Origin: JANMOK01 sp031415055
GTDB lineage: Bacteria > Pseudomonadota > Alphaproteobacteria > Rhodobacterales > Rhodobacteraceae
Direction: 5' to 3'
Length of the DNA stretch: 57,687 nt
NCBI GenBank assembly: GCA_031415055.1
Contig: JANOQZ010000005.1
Location: 1-57,687 of the forward strand
Shown here in pieces: positions 34,174 through 43,354 of this stretch (within the stretch, counting starts at the first letter, position 1; each line of letters starts with the position of its first letter). The translations under genes and the position numbers were made by a program. The notes below the pieces were generated by a model that was not told where the DNA came from, did no database searches, and saw only the letters and a program-made list of their open reading frames with translations.

Positions 34174-36161
34174 AACCCACCCCTCGGCAGCCGCTTGCTA
34201 CCTTCCATCCGGTGAATGATCTCGCCGTGGTCGCGCGTTTCCACCAACCAGCTCAGGTTGAAATGCGTCGCATCCGCGCTCAGCGACGTCCGCGCCAGAA
34301 CCGAGGCATCCACCGGCCCCGATTTGGTTCCGGTCAAAGTCTCGCTGGTCATGCTGGCGCAAAGCGGATCATCGGCATGGATGGTGTAAATCTCGTTGCT
34401 GCCGTCAAAAACCGCGATTCCCCGATCCACAATCAACGTCGCCCCGGCATGTTCGCGCAAAGTCACCTTCACCTCGCCACGACCCACATCATGCGAAATC
34501 ACCCGCGAACTTTCGCTTGGACTCAAGGTTTCCGTCACCAGCGAAGGCGCATTTTCCGGTGGTTGCCACGTCACCGCCTCATCGCCCTGATGCACCGGCA
34601 GTGTCAAAACCCCGTTGGAAATCGCATAGGTCGCCAGCGACGGTTGCGGCCACAGAATCGGCCAATGCTGGTTGCTGATCGCCAGCCGCAGCCGATACCC
34701 CGCAGGCACATCCCGCGCAAGATCGTCCAGCCGCAGCCGAACGCGAACAGCTTCGACAACCGGCATCGGATCGTTCCGATCCATCCCATTTCGACGCGCC
34801 AAATTCAGCACGCCGTAACACGCCAACGACGAGGTCCCGTCCGGTGCAACTACACATAGCCGCGCAATCAAATGGCCCAGTGGCTGGTCGGACACAAGAT
34901 CAACCTGCAGCACCGGCCCCCCTATCAACGTCAGTGGCGCATCTAACGGCACAGTATCAAAACACAAGGCCCGTGCATCCTCGCGCCGCTGATCCAACGG
35001 CAAATCCGGCGCACCACCGCCATAGCCACCCCAACGCCCGCATTCGATGCCGGCGGTTGCGGGGGATTTGACGGTTGAAACTTCACCCCCAGCCGCATCG
35101 CCCAGCAGGCCGTCACTCAGGTAAAGCGTCCGTTTGCGCACGTTACCCGAAGGCCAAACCCGCTCGCCCACCCATCGCCCTTGATGCACTTCATACGAGG
35201 CCGCAGGCTCTTCCTGCCCGCTCACCCAAACCCGCAACATCGGCTCATCCATGATGCCCGTCGCCTCACCTCCCAACCAATGCTTCCACCAGCGCAGACA
35301 TTCCTGCAACCAGCCGATATGCGGCCCCGGCGCACCCCGACACGGAAACGCATGGCTCCACGGCCCCAATATCCCCAGCCTTGGCCCGCTCAAATTCTCC
35401 AACAACCGCATCACAAAATTGGAGTAACTATCGTCCCACCCGGCCCCTGCCAGCACCGGAATTTTGACCTTGGAATAGTCCTGCGAAACCGACCCCTGTT
35501 GCCAATATCCGTCTCGTGTCGCATGAGTAATCCACCGCTCTGCCCAACACGAATTCGCCTCCAGCCGCGCCTGCCAGACCTCGCGCCAGTCATCCCGCGC
35601 TCGTGGGTCGGGCGGCAGGGCGTTCATCGACATCATCACGTTTGACCAAGAAATGTTCTCGGTCAACATCGCCCCGCCCATGTAATGCACGTCATCCGAA
35701 TGGCGGTCATCGCTGGCACAAAGCGTGATGATTGCCTTCAAGGCCGGCGGTTGCAACGCCGCCACTTGCAACGCATTGAACCCGCCCCAGGAAATGCCGC
35801 ACATGCCGACGCTGCCATTGCACCAATCTTGCTTGGACAGCCAGTCGATCACAAAACAGCAATCCGCCTGTTCCTGCTGCGTATATTCGTCGCGCAACAA
35901 ACCATCACTATCGCCCGACCCCCGCAAGTCAACCCGAACATAGGCGACCCCATTTCCCGCCAAATACGGGTGCAATTCGACATCGCGAAACACCGTCCCA
36001 TCGCGGCGGCGATAGGGGATCAGCTCGACCACAACGGGCACCTTGGCGTCGGTTACCGGCAGCCACAAAGTCGTCGCCAAACGCATCCCGTCGGGCATTG
36101 TGATCCAGACGGTATCGACCACTTTAACCGCCAACGGAAACTCGCTGCGAACCACGGTCAC
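34170..36161 (-). CDS. CocE/NonD family (S15-type) hydrolase
   Basis: A 663-residue alpha/beta hydrolase of the cocaine esterase/X-Pro dipeptidyl-peptidase group. Seen: MPDGMRLATTLWLPV, VRVDLRGSGDSDG, the nucleophile GISWGGFNAL, Asp in AGAGWDDSYS, His in GPWSHAFP, and a C-terminal jelly-roll domain (from about residue 380). Such enzymes cleave acyl bonds next to proline, esters or amides. No signal peptide, so it would act in the cytoplasm on imported substrate. GTG 36161 overlaps the S9 peptidase stop in GTGA. Confidence 0.88.
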   Translation of the reverse strand: MTVVRSEFPLAVKVVDTVWITMPDGMRLATTLWLPVTDAKVPVVVELIPYRRRDGTVFRDVELHPYLAGNGVAYVRVDLRGSGDSDGLLRDEYTQQEQADCCFVIDWLSKQDWCNGSVGMCGISWGGFNALQVAALQPPALKAIITLCASDDRHSDDVHYMGGAMLTENISWSNVMMSMNALPPDPRARDDWREVWQARLEANSCWAERWITHATRDGYWQQGSVSQDYSKVKIPVLAGAGWDDSYSNFVMRLLENLSGPRLGILGPWSHAFPCRGAPGPHIGWLQECLRWWKHWLGGEATGIMDEPMLRVWVSGQEEPAASYEVHQGRWVGERVWPSGNVRKRTLYLSDGLLGDAAGGEVSTVKSPATAGIECGRWGGYGGGAPDLPLDQRREDARALCFDTVPLDAPLTLIGGPVLQVDLVSDQPLGHLIARLCVVAPDGTSSLACYGVLNLARRNGMDRNDPMPVVEAVRVRLRLDDLARDVPAGYRLRLAISNQHWPILWPQPSLATYAISNGVLTLPVHQGDEAVTWQPPENAPSLVTETLSPSESSRVISHDVGRGEVKVTLREHAGATLIVDRGIAVFDGSNEIYTIHADDPLCASMTSETLTGTKSGPVDASVLARTSLSADATHFNLSWLVETRDHGEIIHRMEGSKRLPRGGL

Positions 36162-37969
36162 TTCGCAAATGCCTTGTCCAAAAACTCCTTCGTCTTCACC
36201 ATGAAGGTCACCAGATTGCTCTGCCTTGTCACCCCGTGCCCTTCATCGTCAAACCACAAAACCTCATGCGCAATGCCTTTTGCGGTCAGTTCCCGCACCG
36301 CGACATGGGTATTCTCTGGCCCAACGTTCGAATCCGCCCGACCATGCACAATCAGCAAAGACCCCCTGATCGCCTCAATGAAATTCCCCGGCGAGGCCTT
36401 GGCATATTTCTCGCCCAATTCCTCCGGCGTTCCCCCCATCATCTCCAGCGAATAGTCGCGCCCATGCGGCATCTCTGTGGCGTGATAATCAATATCCAGC
36501 CGATACATCCCACAAATCGGCACCGCCGCGTTCACCAGATCGGCAAAGCGCGTAATCGCCACCCAAGCCGAATACCCGCCATAAGACAGGCCAATCACCG
36601 CAATCTTGCCGTGTTCTGCCAAGCCATCGCGTAGCAAAGCCTCGATCCCTGATCGAATATCATCCTGCTCGCGCCCGCCCCAACCATCGTCCTTGACCGC
36701 CTCGCGGAACGCCATGCCAAACCCGGTCGAGCCGCGATAATTCGGGTCCAGAACCGTGTATCCTGCATTGACATAGAACTGCACTTTCGGATTAACCCAA
36801 TCCTCCGAATGCCACGTCGGCCCGCCATGCACCCAGACCACCAAGCCCTTGGAAACCCCAACAGGCCGATACAACCACCCCTGAATTGGCGTGCCGTCAG
36901 TCGACAACCAGCGATAACTTTCGGGTCGCACGAAACTCCGCGCTACCTTTGGCGCTTGCGCCAACAATGTCGAAACCCCGTCCGCATCAACACGAAACAA
37001 CGCATGCGGCGCATCGGCATCGTAAGCCTCCACCACCCAACCGCCGTCGGGCAGCGCCGCCAAAGGCAGGGCAAAACGCCGACCCGTCGTGTTCGGAAAA
37101 GTCCTTTCCTCGCCTGCGGCCGTGGCAAACAAAACCGGCATCAGATTTGAATCTTCAAACGCCAGACAGGCAAATACTCCATTACTCCCAGCGACAACCT
37201 CTTGCGGATTGAACGCTTCTGCATCCTTCACCCAAGTTATCTCGCCGGAAGCAACCACCACCACCCCAACCCGATCTCGCGTCAGACCCGATGCCACAAA
37301 AGCGATCCGCCAATCATCCAGCCATTCCGCCGAAATCCGCGCCTTCGCCCCCAGATTGAGCAGCTCGCGCGGGTCGCATCCATCCGTCCCCATCACCCAA
37401 ATCTGGTCGCCGCCGGGCGATATTTCATGCCGCGCCCACAACATCTGCGAGCCATCCGCACTCAATTCCGGCCCCTCGGTAAACGAACTTTTCGTTTTCA
37501 GCAAAACTTCGCGCTTGCCGGAAACCAAATGCTGCCGGTAGATCCAGCCGCCATCGGTAACGTGACCGGTTTCATAGTCAAAATCGGCGATAAAGATGAG
37601 CCAATCCGCGCCCGGTCCAAACCGCCCGCCGTAGACATAGTGGTTGGATTGCACGGGCGTCAAAGCCGTCAAGGCATTGCCATTGCCACGATCCAATAAC
37701 AGTAGTTGATCGTGCTCGGAACCGTTCTTTGACTGGTCCGCGATCAGTTGACTGCCGTCAAAATTCACATCGCGCAGATAGTAATGGTCGACTCCAAATG
37801 TCAGCCGTTCCGGCACCCCCAACCCACTGGCTAAAACCGCGTAAATCTCGGCCGTCTCATGCAAAGCTTCCCACGACCAAAATAACCATTTCCCGTCACC
37901 CGAAGTTTTGACGGTGTAAATACGTGGAACGCTTGCCCATTGCTTGGCCAGATCGGTCAAATCAGTCAT
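36158..37969 (-). CDS. S9 family prolyl oligopeptidase-like peptidase
   Basis: A 603-residue serine peptidase with an N-terminal beta-propeller (to about residue 340) and a C-terminal alpha/beta hydrolase domain. The hydrolase domain carries GLSYGGYSAW (Ser), HGRADSNVGP (Asp) and DDEGHG (His). S9C-type acylaminoacyl- or oligopeptidases trim short peptides, including N-blocked ones. No signal peptide. It starts four bases after the oppF stop, so imported peptides would meet it directly. Confidence 0.9.
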   Translation of the reverse strand: MTDLTDLAKQWASVPRIYTVKTSGDGKWLFWSWEALHETAEIYAVLASGLGVPERLTFGVDHYYLRDVNFDGSQLIADQSKNGSEHDQLLLLDRGNGNALTALTPVQSNHYVYGGRFGPGADWLIFIADFDYETGHVTDGGWIYRQHLVSGKREVLLKTKSSFTEGPELSADGSQMLWARHEISPGGDQIWVMGTDGCDPRELLNLGAKARISAEWLDDWRIAFVASGLTRDRVGVVVVASGEITWVKDAEAFNPQEVVAGSNGVFACLAFEDSNLMPVLFATAAGEERTFPNTTGRRFALPLAALPDGGWVVEAYDADAPHALFRVDADGVSTLLAQAPKVARSFVRPESYRWLSTDGTPIQGWLYRPVGVSKGLVVWVHGGPTWHSEDWVNPKVQFYVNAGYTVLDPNYRGSTGFGMAFREAVKDDGWGGREQDDIRSGIEALLRDGLAEHGKIAVIGLSYGGYSAWVAITRFADLVNAAVPICGMYRLDIDYHATEMPHGRDYSLEMMGGTPEELGEKYAKASPGNFIEAIRGSLLIVHGRADSNVGPENTHVAVRELTAKGIAHEVLWFDDEGHGVTRQSNLVTFMVKTKEFLDKAFAK

Positions 37970-37973
37970 GAAC

Positions 37974-38951
37974 CTACTCTTCTATCAAGTGGCACGCGGC
38001 CAATCGACCACCGGAAAACGGGCGCAATTCGGGGCGGATTTCCAAACATCGCGCCACAACTTGCGGGCAGCGCGACGCAAAAACGCAGCCAACCGGCGGA
38101 GTCAAAACCGAAGGCAATTCCCCCGGCAGCGACATCCCCATCCGCGACCTTTCGCGCTCCGGGTCGGGTTCGGGCACCGCATCCATCAAGGCTTGCGAAT
38201 AGGGATGCAAAGGTCGCGCATAAAACTCATCGCGCGCGGCCCGCTCGATCACCCGACCCAGGCCCATCACCATCACATCGTGGCTGATGTGGCGCACGAC
38301 CGACAAGTTATGCGAGATGAAAATCAGCGCCAGCCCCATCTGGTCTTGCAAATCCATCAACAAATTGACGATCTGCGCTTGGATGGAAACGTCCAAAGCC
38401 GAAACTGGTTCGTCGCAGACGATCAGTTTGGGTTTAAGAATAATCGCCCGGGCGATCCCCACCCGTTGCGCCTGACCACCCGACATTTCATGCGGATAGC
38501 GGTTGGCGAAATCCGGCGACAGGCCGACTTGGTGCAGAGTTTCCGCGGCTTTCTCGCGCAGATCGGCCCGACTTAACCCCGGCTGAAACGTCGCCAAGGG
38601 CCGCGAAATGATCCGCCCCAAAGTCATACGCGGGTCCAAAGCCGCCACCGGATCTTGAAAAATCAACTGCATTTCCGACCGTTTTTGCCGAAGTTCCTCG
38701 GCCGAAAACCTCGCCATATCGTGCCCCTGCCACAAAACCCGACCTTTGGACACCGGCACCAAATGCAACAGTGCCCGCCCCAAAGTCGTCTTGCCGCAGC
38801 CCGATTCCCCCACAATCCCCAGCGTTTTCCCAGCCTCCAGCGAGAAACTGGCGTCCTTCACAATCGGCAATATTCGGGCTGGACCAGAGAAAAGCCCGCC
38901 CACAACTGGATAGCCAACCTCAAGGTTTTCGGCTTGGAGAAGGGGGGTCAT
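37974..38951 (-). CDS. oppF: Oligopeptide ABC transporter ATPase (OppF/DppF-type)
   Basis: A 325-residue ABC ATPase with Walker A GESGCGKTT, signature MSGGQAQRVGIARA, Walker B LIVCDEPVSALD, and the C-terminal Opp/Dpp extension (VGCVFASRCPQVV) that often binds an iron-sulfur cluster. The peptide transporters of this family carry a paired OppD/OppF. ATG 38951 is set by the ATGA overlap with oppD. Confidence 0.92.
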   Translation of the reverse strand: MTPLLQAENLEVGYPVVGGLFSGPARILPIVKDASFSLEAGKTLGIVGESGCGKTTLGRALLHLVPVSKGRVLWQGHDMARFSAEELRQKRSEMQLIFQDPVAALDPRMTLGRIISRPLATFQPGLSRADLREKAAETLHQVGLSPDFANRYPHEMSGGQAQRVGIARAIILKPKLIVCDEPVSALDVSIQAQIVNLLMDLQDQMGLALIFISHNLSVVRHISHDVMVMGLGRVIERAARDEFYARPLHPYSQALMDAVPEPDPERERSRMGMSLPGELPSVLTPPVGCVFASRCPQVVARCLEIRPELRPFSGGRLAACHLIEE

Positions 38952-39919
38952 GCCGCCCCCACCAAATGACACGCCACCAAACCGTCACCCCGCGCCACCA
39001 ACGGCGGTTGCACCTTGTCGCAAACCCCAATCTTCACCGCACACCGCGGCGCGAACGGGCATCCCGGCAGCATTGCTCCGCCAGACCGGGGAGCCCCAGC
39101 AATCGTCTCCAGCCGATGCGTCAACGACGCGGCCAGCCTAGGCGTCGCTGACAGCAAACCTTGCGAATAGGGGTGTTGCGGCCCGGCAAACAAAGCAGAC
39201 GCCGATCCCTGTTCCATAATCCGCCCGCCATACAAAACAATCACCCGCTCACACAACCGCGCCACCACGCCCAGATCATGCGTCACAAACACAATCGCGG
39301 TGCCAATCTCGCGCGCCAGTTCCGCCATCAGATCCAGCACTTGCGCCTGAATAGTCACGTCCAACGCCGTCGTCGGCTCATCGGCAAACAGCAGTGCGGG
39401 CTTTACCAACAGCGCCATGGCAATCATCACTCTTTGCCGCATCCCGCCAGAAAACTCATGCGGATAACGCCGCGCCCGCGCCGCCGCATCGGGAATGCGC
39501 ACCCGATCCAACATCGCCACCGCTTCCTTGGCCGCCGTGCTCGCCGACAGCCCGCGATGTACAATCAGCCCCTCGGCCAACTGGTCGCCAATGCGCTGAT
39601 AGGGGTTTAGCGAGGTCATCGGGTCTTGAAAGATCATCGACATCGAAACGCCGCGCACTTTGTCCAATTCGACTCGCGACAGCGCCAGCAAATCCTGCCC
39701 CTGAAACATCGCAGACCCGGTGCCGCGCCCGTTGCTAGCCAGCAACCCCATCAACGCGAACAATATCTGGCTTTTCCCCGACCCAGATTCCCCGACAATA
39801 CCTACAATCTCGCTCGGTTGCACATCAAAGCTGACGCGATCGACGGCAGTCATTTCGCCCGCAGGCAATTTGAAATGCACGCTCAGATCGCGCACCGAAA
39901 GCAGCGGTTCAACGTTCAT
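38948..39919 (-). CDS. oppD: Oligopeptide ABC transporter ATPase (OppD/DppD-type)
   Basis: A 323-residue ABC ATPase with Walker A GESGSGKSQ, signature FSGGMRQRVMIAMA, Walker B LLFADEPTTALD and the C-terminal oligopeptide-transporter Cys-containing tail (CPFAPRCAVKIGVCDK). ATG 39919 overlaps the oppC stop by eleven bases; the longer frame to 39946 only overlaps oppC. Pairs with OppF to drive uptake. Confidence 0.92.
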   Translation of the reverse strand: MNVEPLLSVRDLSVHFKLPAGEMTAVDRVSFDVQPSEIVGIVGESGSGKSQILFALMGLLASNGRGTGSAMFQGQDLLALSRVELDKVRGVSMSMIFQDPMTSLNPYQRIGDQLAEGLIVHRGLSASTAAKEAVAMLDRVRIPDAAARARRYPHEFSGGMRQRVMIAMALLVKPALLFADEPTTALDVTIQAQVLDLMAELAREIGTAIVFVTHDLGVVARLCERVIVLYGGRIMEQGSASALFAGPQHPYSQGLLSATPRLAASLTHRLETIAGAPRSGGAMLPGCPFAPRCAVKIGVCDKVQPPLVARGDGLVACHLVGAA

Positions 39920-40781
39920 TAGGATCAAACGCGTCGCGCAGGCCATCGGCGATGAAGTTCAGGCAGAACAGCACTAGCACCAACAAAATTCCCGGCAGCA
40001 GCAGCAACCGCAGGTCGGTTGACATCGCGCCGGTGCCTGCCTCGATCAAATTGCCCCAACTGGCCTGCGGTTCCTTGATGCCGATTCCCAGAAACGACAG
40101 GAAGCTTTCGGATAAAATAACTTCGGGCACCAGCAAACTGCCGTAAACGATAACTATGCTGATGCAATTGGGCACGATATGCTCAAAAATAATCTGCATC
40201 TGCGTCATCCCTGTCGCCCGCGCTGCCTCGACAAATTCGCGCTTGGCCAGCGATTGCGCCACGCCGCGCACAATGACAGCGGGCGTAAGCCACAGGGTGA
40301 AAACAATCGCGGCAAACAAAGCGATATTGCCGCCACCAAACAGAATGTTCAGCAGAATCACCAAAATTACATAGGGAAAGCCGTACAATACCTCAACCAA
40401 CCGCATCATCACCCCATCGGTGCGCCCGCCGACAAACCCGGCGACCGCGCCGTAAATCACCCCGATAACCCCGGCGACAAACGCCCCCAGAAAACCAATC
40501 GTCAGCGAAACCCGGCCGCCTTCCAACACCCGCACCAACAGGTCGCGGCCATATTCATCGGTGCCAAACCAATGCGCCGAGCCAAAATCGATCGGCGTGC
40601 TGATATAGTCAAAATCCGCATCCTCACCACTAAAAGGAAAGAAAAATGGCCCCACAAAACAGGCCAATATAATCGCCCCGATCACCACCAAGCAGACCAT
40701 CGCCAGACTATTGCTGCGAAACCGGCGAAACTGTTCCGCCAAGGGCGAATGTGAAACCAAGGGCAAGCTCACCTCAGACAT
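39909..40781 (-). CDS. oppC: Oligopeptide ABC transporter permease (OppC-type)
   Basis: A 290-residue permease with the OppC N-terminal single helix (about 26-48) and the C-terminal BPD-transporter domain of five helices. The EAA loop region reads FVEAARATGMTQMQIIFEHI. The LGIGIKEPQASWGNLI block is typical of OppC/DppC. It overlaps oppB by eight bases. Confidence 0.92.
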   Translation of the reverse strand: MSEVSLPLVSHSPLAEQFRRFRSNSLAMVCLVVIGAIILACFVGPFFFPFSGEDADFDYISTPIDFGSAHWFGTDEYGRDLLVRVLEGGRVSLTIGFLGAFVAGVIGVIYGAVAGFVGGRTDGVMMRLVEVLYGFPYVILVILLNILFGGGNIALFAAIVFTLWLTPAVIVRGVAQSLAKREFVEAARATGMTQMQIIFEHIVPNCISIVIVYGSLLVPEVILSESFLSFLGIGIKEPQASWGNLIEAGTGAMSTDLRLLLLPGILLVLVLFCLNFIADGLRDAFDPNER

Positions 40782-41694
40782 TGCGCACCCTCGGGTCCAT
40801 CCAGCCGCGCAACAGATCGGTCAGAATATTGAACACAATCAGAAACGCCCCGTAAAACAGCGTAATCCCCATCACCATCGGATAGTCACGGTTCAACGCC
40901 GCATCGACAAAATGTCGTCCAATACCGGGAATGGCAAAGATCGTCTCGATCAGGATCGACCCGGTAATAATCGCTGCTGTCGCTGGTCCCAGATAGGCCA
41001 CCACCGGCAACATCGCCCCCGTAAACGCATGTCGCCAGATGACCCGCCGCTTGCCAATGCCCTTGGCATAAGCGGTGCGCACATAATTCTCGCGCATCGT
41101 CTCGATCATCGATGTCCGCGTCAACCGCGAGATGTATGCGATATTGGGCAAAGCCAGCGCTGTCACCGGCAACACCAATGACTTCCAGCCGTCGTTCCAG
41201 CCACCGACCGGCAGCCATTGCAATTGCAAGGCAAAAATCACCTGCAAAATTGGTCCGATCACGAAAATCGGCACTGCAATTCCCACCACACCCACGGTGC
41301 CCGCAACATAATCCGTCGTCGAATTGCGCCGAAGCGCACCCGCAACGCCCAAGGCGACCCCGACTATTGTCGCCAGTATCACCGCCCAAAAGCCGATTTT
41401 CAGCGAATAGGGAAAGCCCGAAAGCAAAATGTCGGTAATCGTATAATCCCGAAAACGGGTCGAAGCGCCAAAATCGAAATGCAAAACCCCCCAGACATAA
41501 CGCCCGAACTGATTCCAAATCGGCTCGTCCAGATGATACTTTTCCTGGATGATCGCCAGCACTTCATCCGACAGTTTGCGGTTCTTGGAAAACGGCCCGC
41601 CCGGTGCCAGGCGAATGACGAAAAACGTCAATGTCACCAAAGCCGCCAATGTCAGCAAACCGTCAATCACCCGTTTGAAAATGAATCGCCCCAT
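40774..41694 (-). CDS. oppB: Oligopeptide ABC transporter permease (OppB-type)
   Basis: A 306-residue six-helix permease beginning MGRFIFKRVIDGLLTLAAL, with the OppB/DppB opening LAPGGPF, the EAA loop YVRTAYAKGIGKRRVIWRHA and IFAIPGIGRHFVDAALNRDY. Forms the channel with OppC. 42 bases separate it from oppA. Confidence 0.92.
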   Translation of the reverse strand: MGRFIFKRVIDGLLTLAALVTLTFFVIRLAPGGPFSKNRKLSDEVLAIIQEKYHLDEPIWNQFGRYVWGVLHFDFGASTRFRDYTITDILLSGFPYSLKIGFWAVILATIVGVALGVAGALRRNSTTDYVAGTVGVVGIAVPIFVIGPILQVIFALQLQWLPVGGWNDGWKSLVLPVTALALPNIAYISRLTRTSMIETMRENYVRTAYAKGIGKRRVIWRHAFTGAMLPVVAYLGPATAAIITGSILIETIFAIPGIGRHFVDAALNRDYPMVMGITLFYGAFLIVFNILTDLLRGWMDPRVRNV

Positions 41695-41736
41695 TCAAAA
41701 ACTCCGGGCAAGGCGCGAACCCTGCCCGGAAATTTC

Positions 41737-43326
41737 CTATTCAATCGATAGGAACTGGGTGTTGTTATATCCCGCCGGACTATCGCTCCAGCCTTTGATG
41801 TTCGGCTTGATTAAGTGGCGCGACGGGAAAATCGCAACCGGCGCGAATATATAATCATCCAGCAATATCTTCTCAGCCAAAGCCAATGCCTCGTTGCGCG
41901 GTCCTTTCTCGCCAAAAACCGATGCCGCATCCATCGCCGCGTCATATTCCGGCTTCACCCAATTATATCCCGGCTCGGCACTTGGTCGCATATAGGAAAG
42001 GAATGTTTCAGCGCCGGCAAAATCGCCCACCAGATCGTCGGCAAACACATCCCAAGTTCCGGCATAGAAAATATCCAACCACGCCTTGCGCTCGGCTGGT
42101 TGCACTTCGGCCTCAACGCCCAGCACCTTTTTCCACATCAACGCGATACCTTGCGAGCGGCGTTTCGGGTCTTCCGCCACGGTCGATACAATCGACAATT
42201 TCAACTGATTGTCCGGCCCGTAACCCGCCTTGGCATACAACTCCACGGCCAATGCTTCACGCTCGGCTTGGGTCATTGACGCTTCGGCAATCATCGGCCC
42301 CGCATAGGTCGGATCAAATCCACTCGCATACGAAAACGTCGGGATCGAACCGCCTTTGACGATTTTGTTTTCCAAAACGTCACGGTCAATCGCCAGCGTC
42401 AAAGCGCGCCGCAAATCGATGTTTTGAAAGGGCTCACGCGTCAGATTGAAACTGTAATAGATCACCTCGGTCGTCGGCGCGACATGCAACTCACCGGTCG
42501 CCATCAACTCGTCGATCTGGTTCAACGGCACGTCATAAGTCACGTCAATCTCACCGGCCTGATAGCGCTTCAGCTCGGTCGCCACGTCTTCGGTCACATG
42601 ATATTTGACCTTTTTGATCGACACATTCGCCGCGTCCCAATAATTCGGGTTGGCCTCCAGATAGACATGGCTTTGCGGCACGATTTCCTTGATCACATAG
42701 GCCCCGTTTGAAACCACATGCGCTGGATCAACAAACACGCCCGCGCCAAATTCCGCAAAACTGGGGCCGTGCAGCGGGGTCATCTGGAACGATCCCATCA
42801 GCTCCAGAATATGCGGTGCCGGATTGTCCATCGCCACGATCACCGTGCGCTCATCGGGCGCGGTGATGCCAAAACCCGAAACATCGGTCGTCTCGCCATT
42901 CACAATCGGCGACGCGCCCACGACTTGAATCGTCGAGGTGAAATAGTACCCTTTTTCCGTCGCCGTCGCCGGGTCCATCATCCGCAGGGCGCCATTGACG
43001 TAATCCTGCGCCACCAGCGGGTCGCCGTTCGACCATTTCAACCCTTCGCGCAGATGAAAGGTGAAGGTCTTGCCATCGTCGCTGGATTCCCAGCTTTCGG
43101 CTGCACCCGGAATGATCCCACCTTCGGAATTATAGTTGATCAACCCTTCGTAAACATCTGACTGAATCCAAGCCGCCGCTGCATCAAAGTTCACATGTGG
43201 GTCCAGCGACGACCATTCTGACCCAACGCCACGGTCATAAACATCATCGGCCCATACCGGCACCGCCAGCGAAAGCGCCGCTGCAACCGCCAACCCAGAG
43301 ACCATAATATTGAAATTCATTCGCAT
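41737..43326 (-). CDS. oppA: Peptide ABC transporter substrate-binding protein (OppA-type)
   Basis: A 529-residue SBP family 5 protein with signal peptide (cleavage near VWA-DD). Family blocks include LREGLKWSNGDPLVAQDYV, NPNYWDAANVSIKKVKYH and DLRRALTLAIDRD. It captures the peptide or opine-like ligand in the periplasm for OppBCDF. GGGAG lies nine bases before ATG 43326. The ligand cannot be read from the sequence; the hydrolases downstream suggest a capped peptide or amide. Confidence 0.92.
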   Translation of the reverse strand: MRMNFNIMVSGLAVAAALSLAVPVWADDVYDRGVGSEWSSLDPHVNFDAAAAWIQSDVYEGLINYNSEGGIIPGAAESWESSDDGKTFTFHLREGLKWSNGDPLVAQDYVNGALRMMDPATATEKGYYFTSTIQVVGASPIVNGETTDVSGFGITAPDERTVIVAMDNPAPHILELMGSFQMTPLHGPSFAEFGAGVFVDPAHVVSNGAYVIKEIVPQSHVYLEANPNYWDAANVSIKKVKYHVTEDVATELKRYQAGEIDVTYDVPLNQIDELMATGELHVAPTTEVIYYSFNLTREPFQNIDLRRALTLAIDRDVLENKIVKGGSIPTFSYASGFDPTYAGPMIAEASMTQAEREALAVELYAKAGYGPDNQLKLSIVSTVAEDPKRRSQGIALMWKKVLGVEAEVQPAERKAWLDIFYAGTWDVFADDLVGDFAGAETFLSYMRPSAEPGYNWVKPEYDAAMDAASVFGEKGPRNEALALAEKILLDDYIFAPVAIFPSRHLIKPNIKGWSDSPAGYNNTQFLSIE

Positions 43327-43354
43327 TTTCGGTCACTCCCTTTGATTTTTGTTT

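Noticed and set aside
33031..34859. Long plus-strand frames opposite the DMFase-like and CocE genes
   Set aside because: Arg/Pro/His-rich shadows with no domain pattern; the minus-strand genes have clear motifs and coupled starts.
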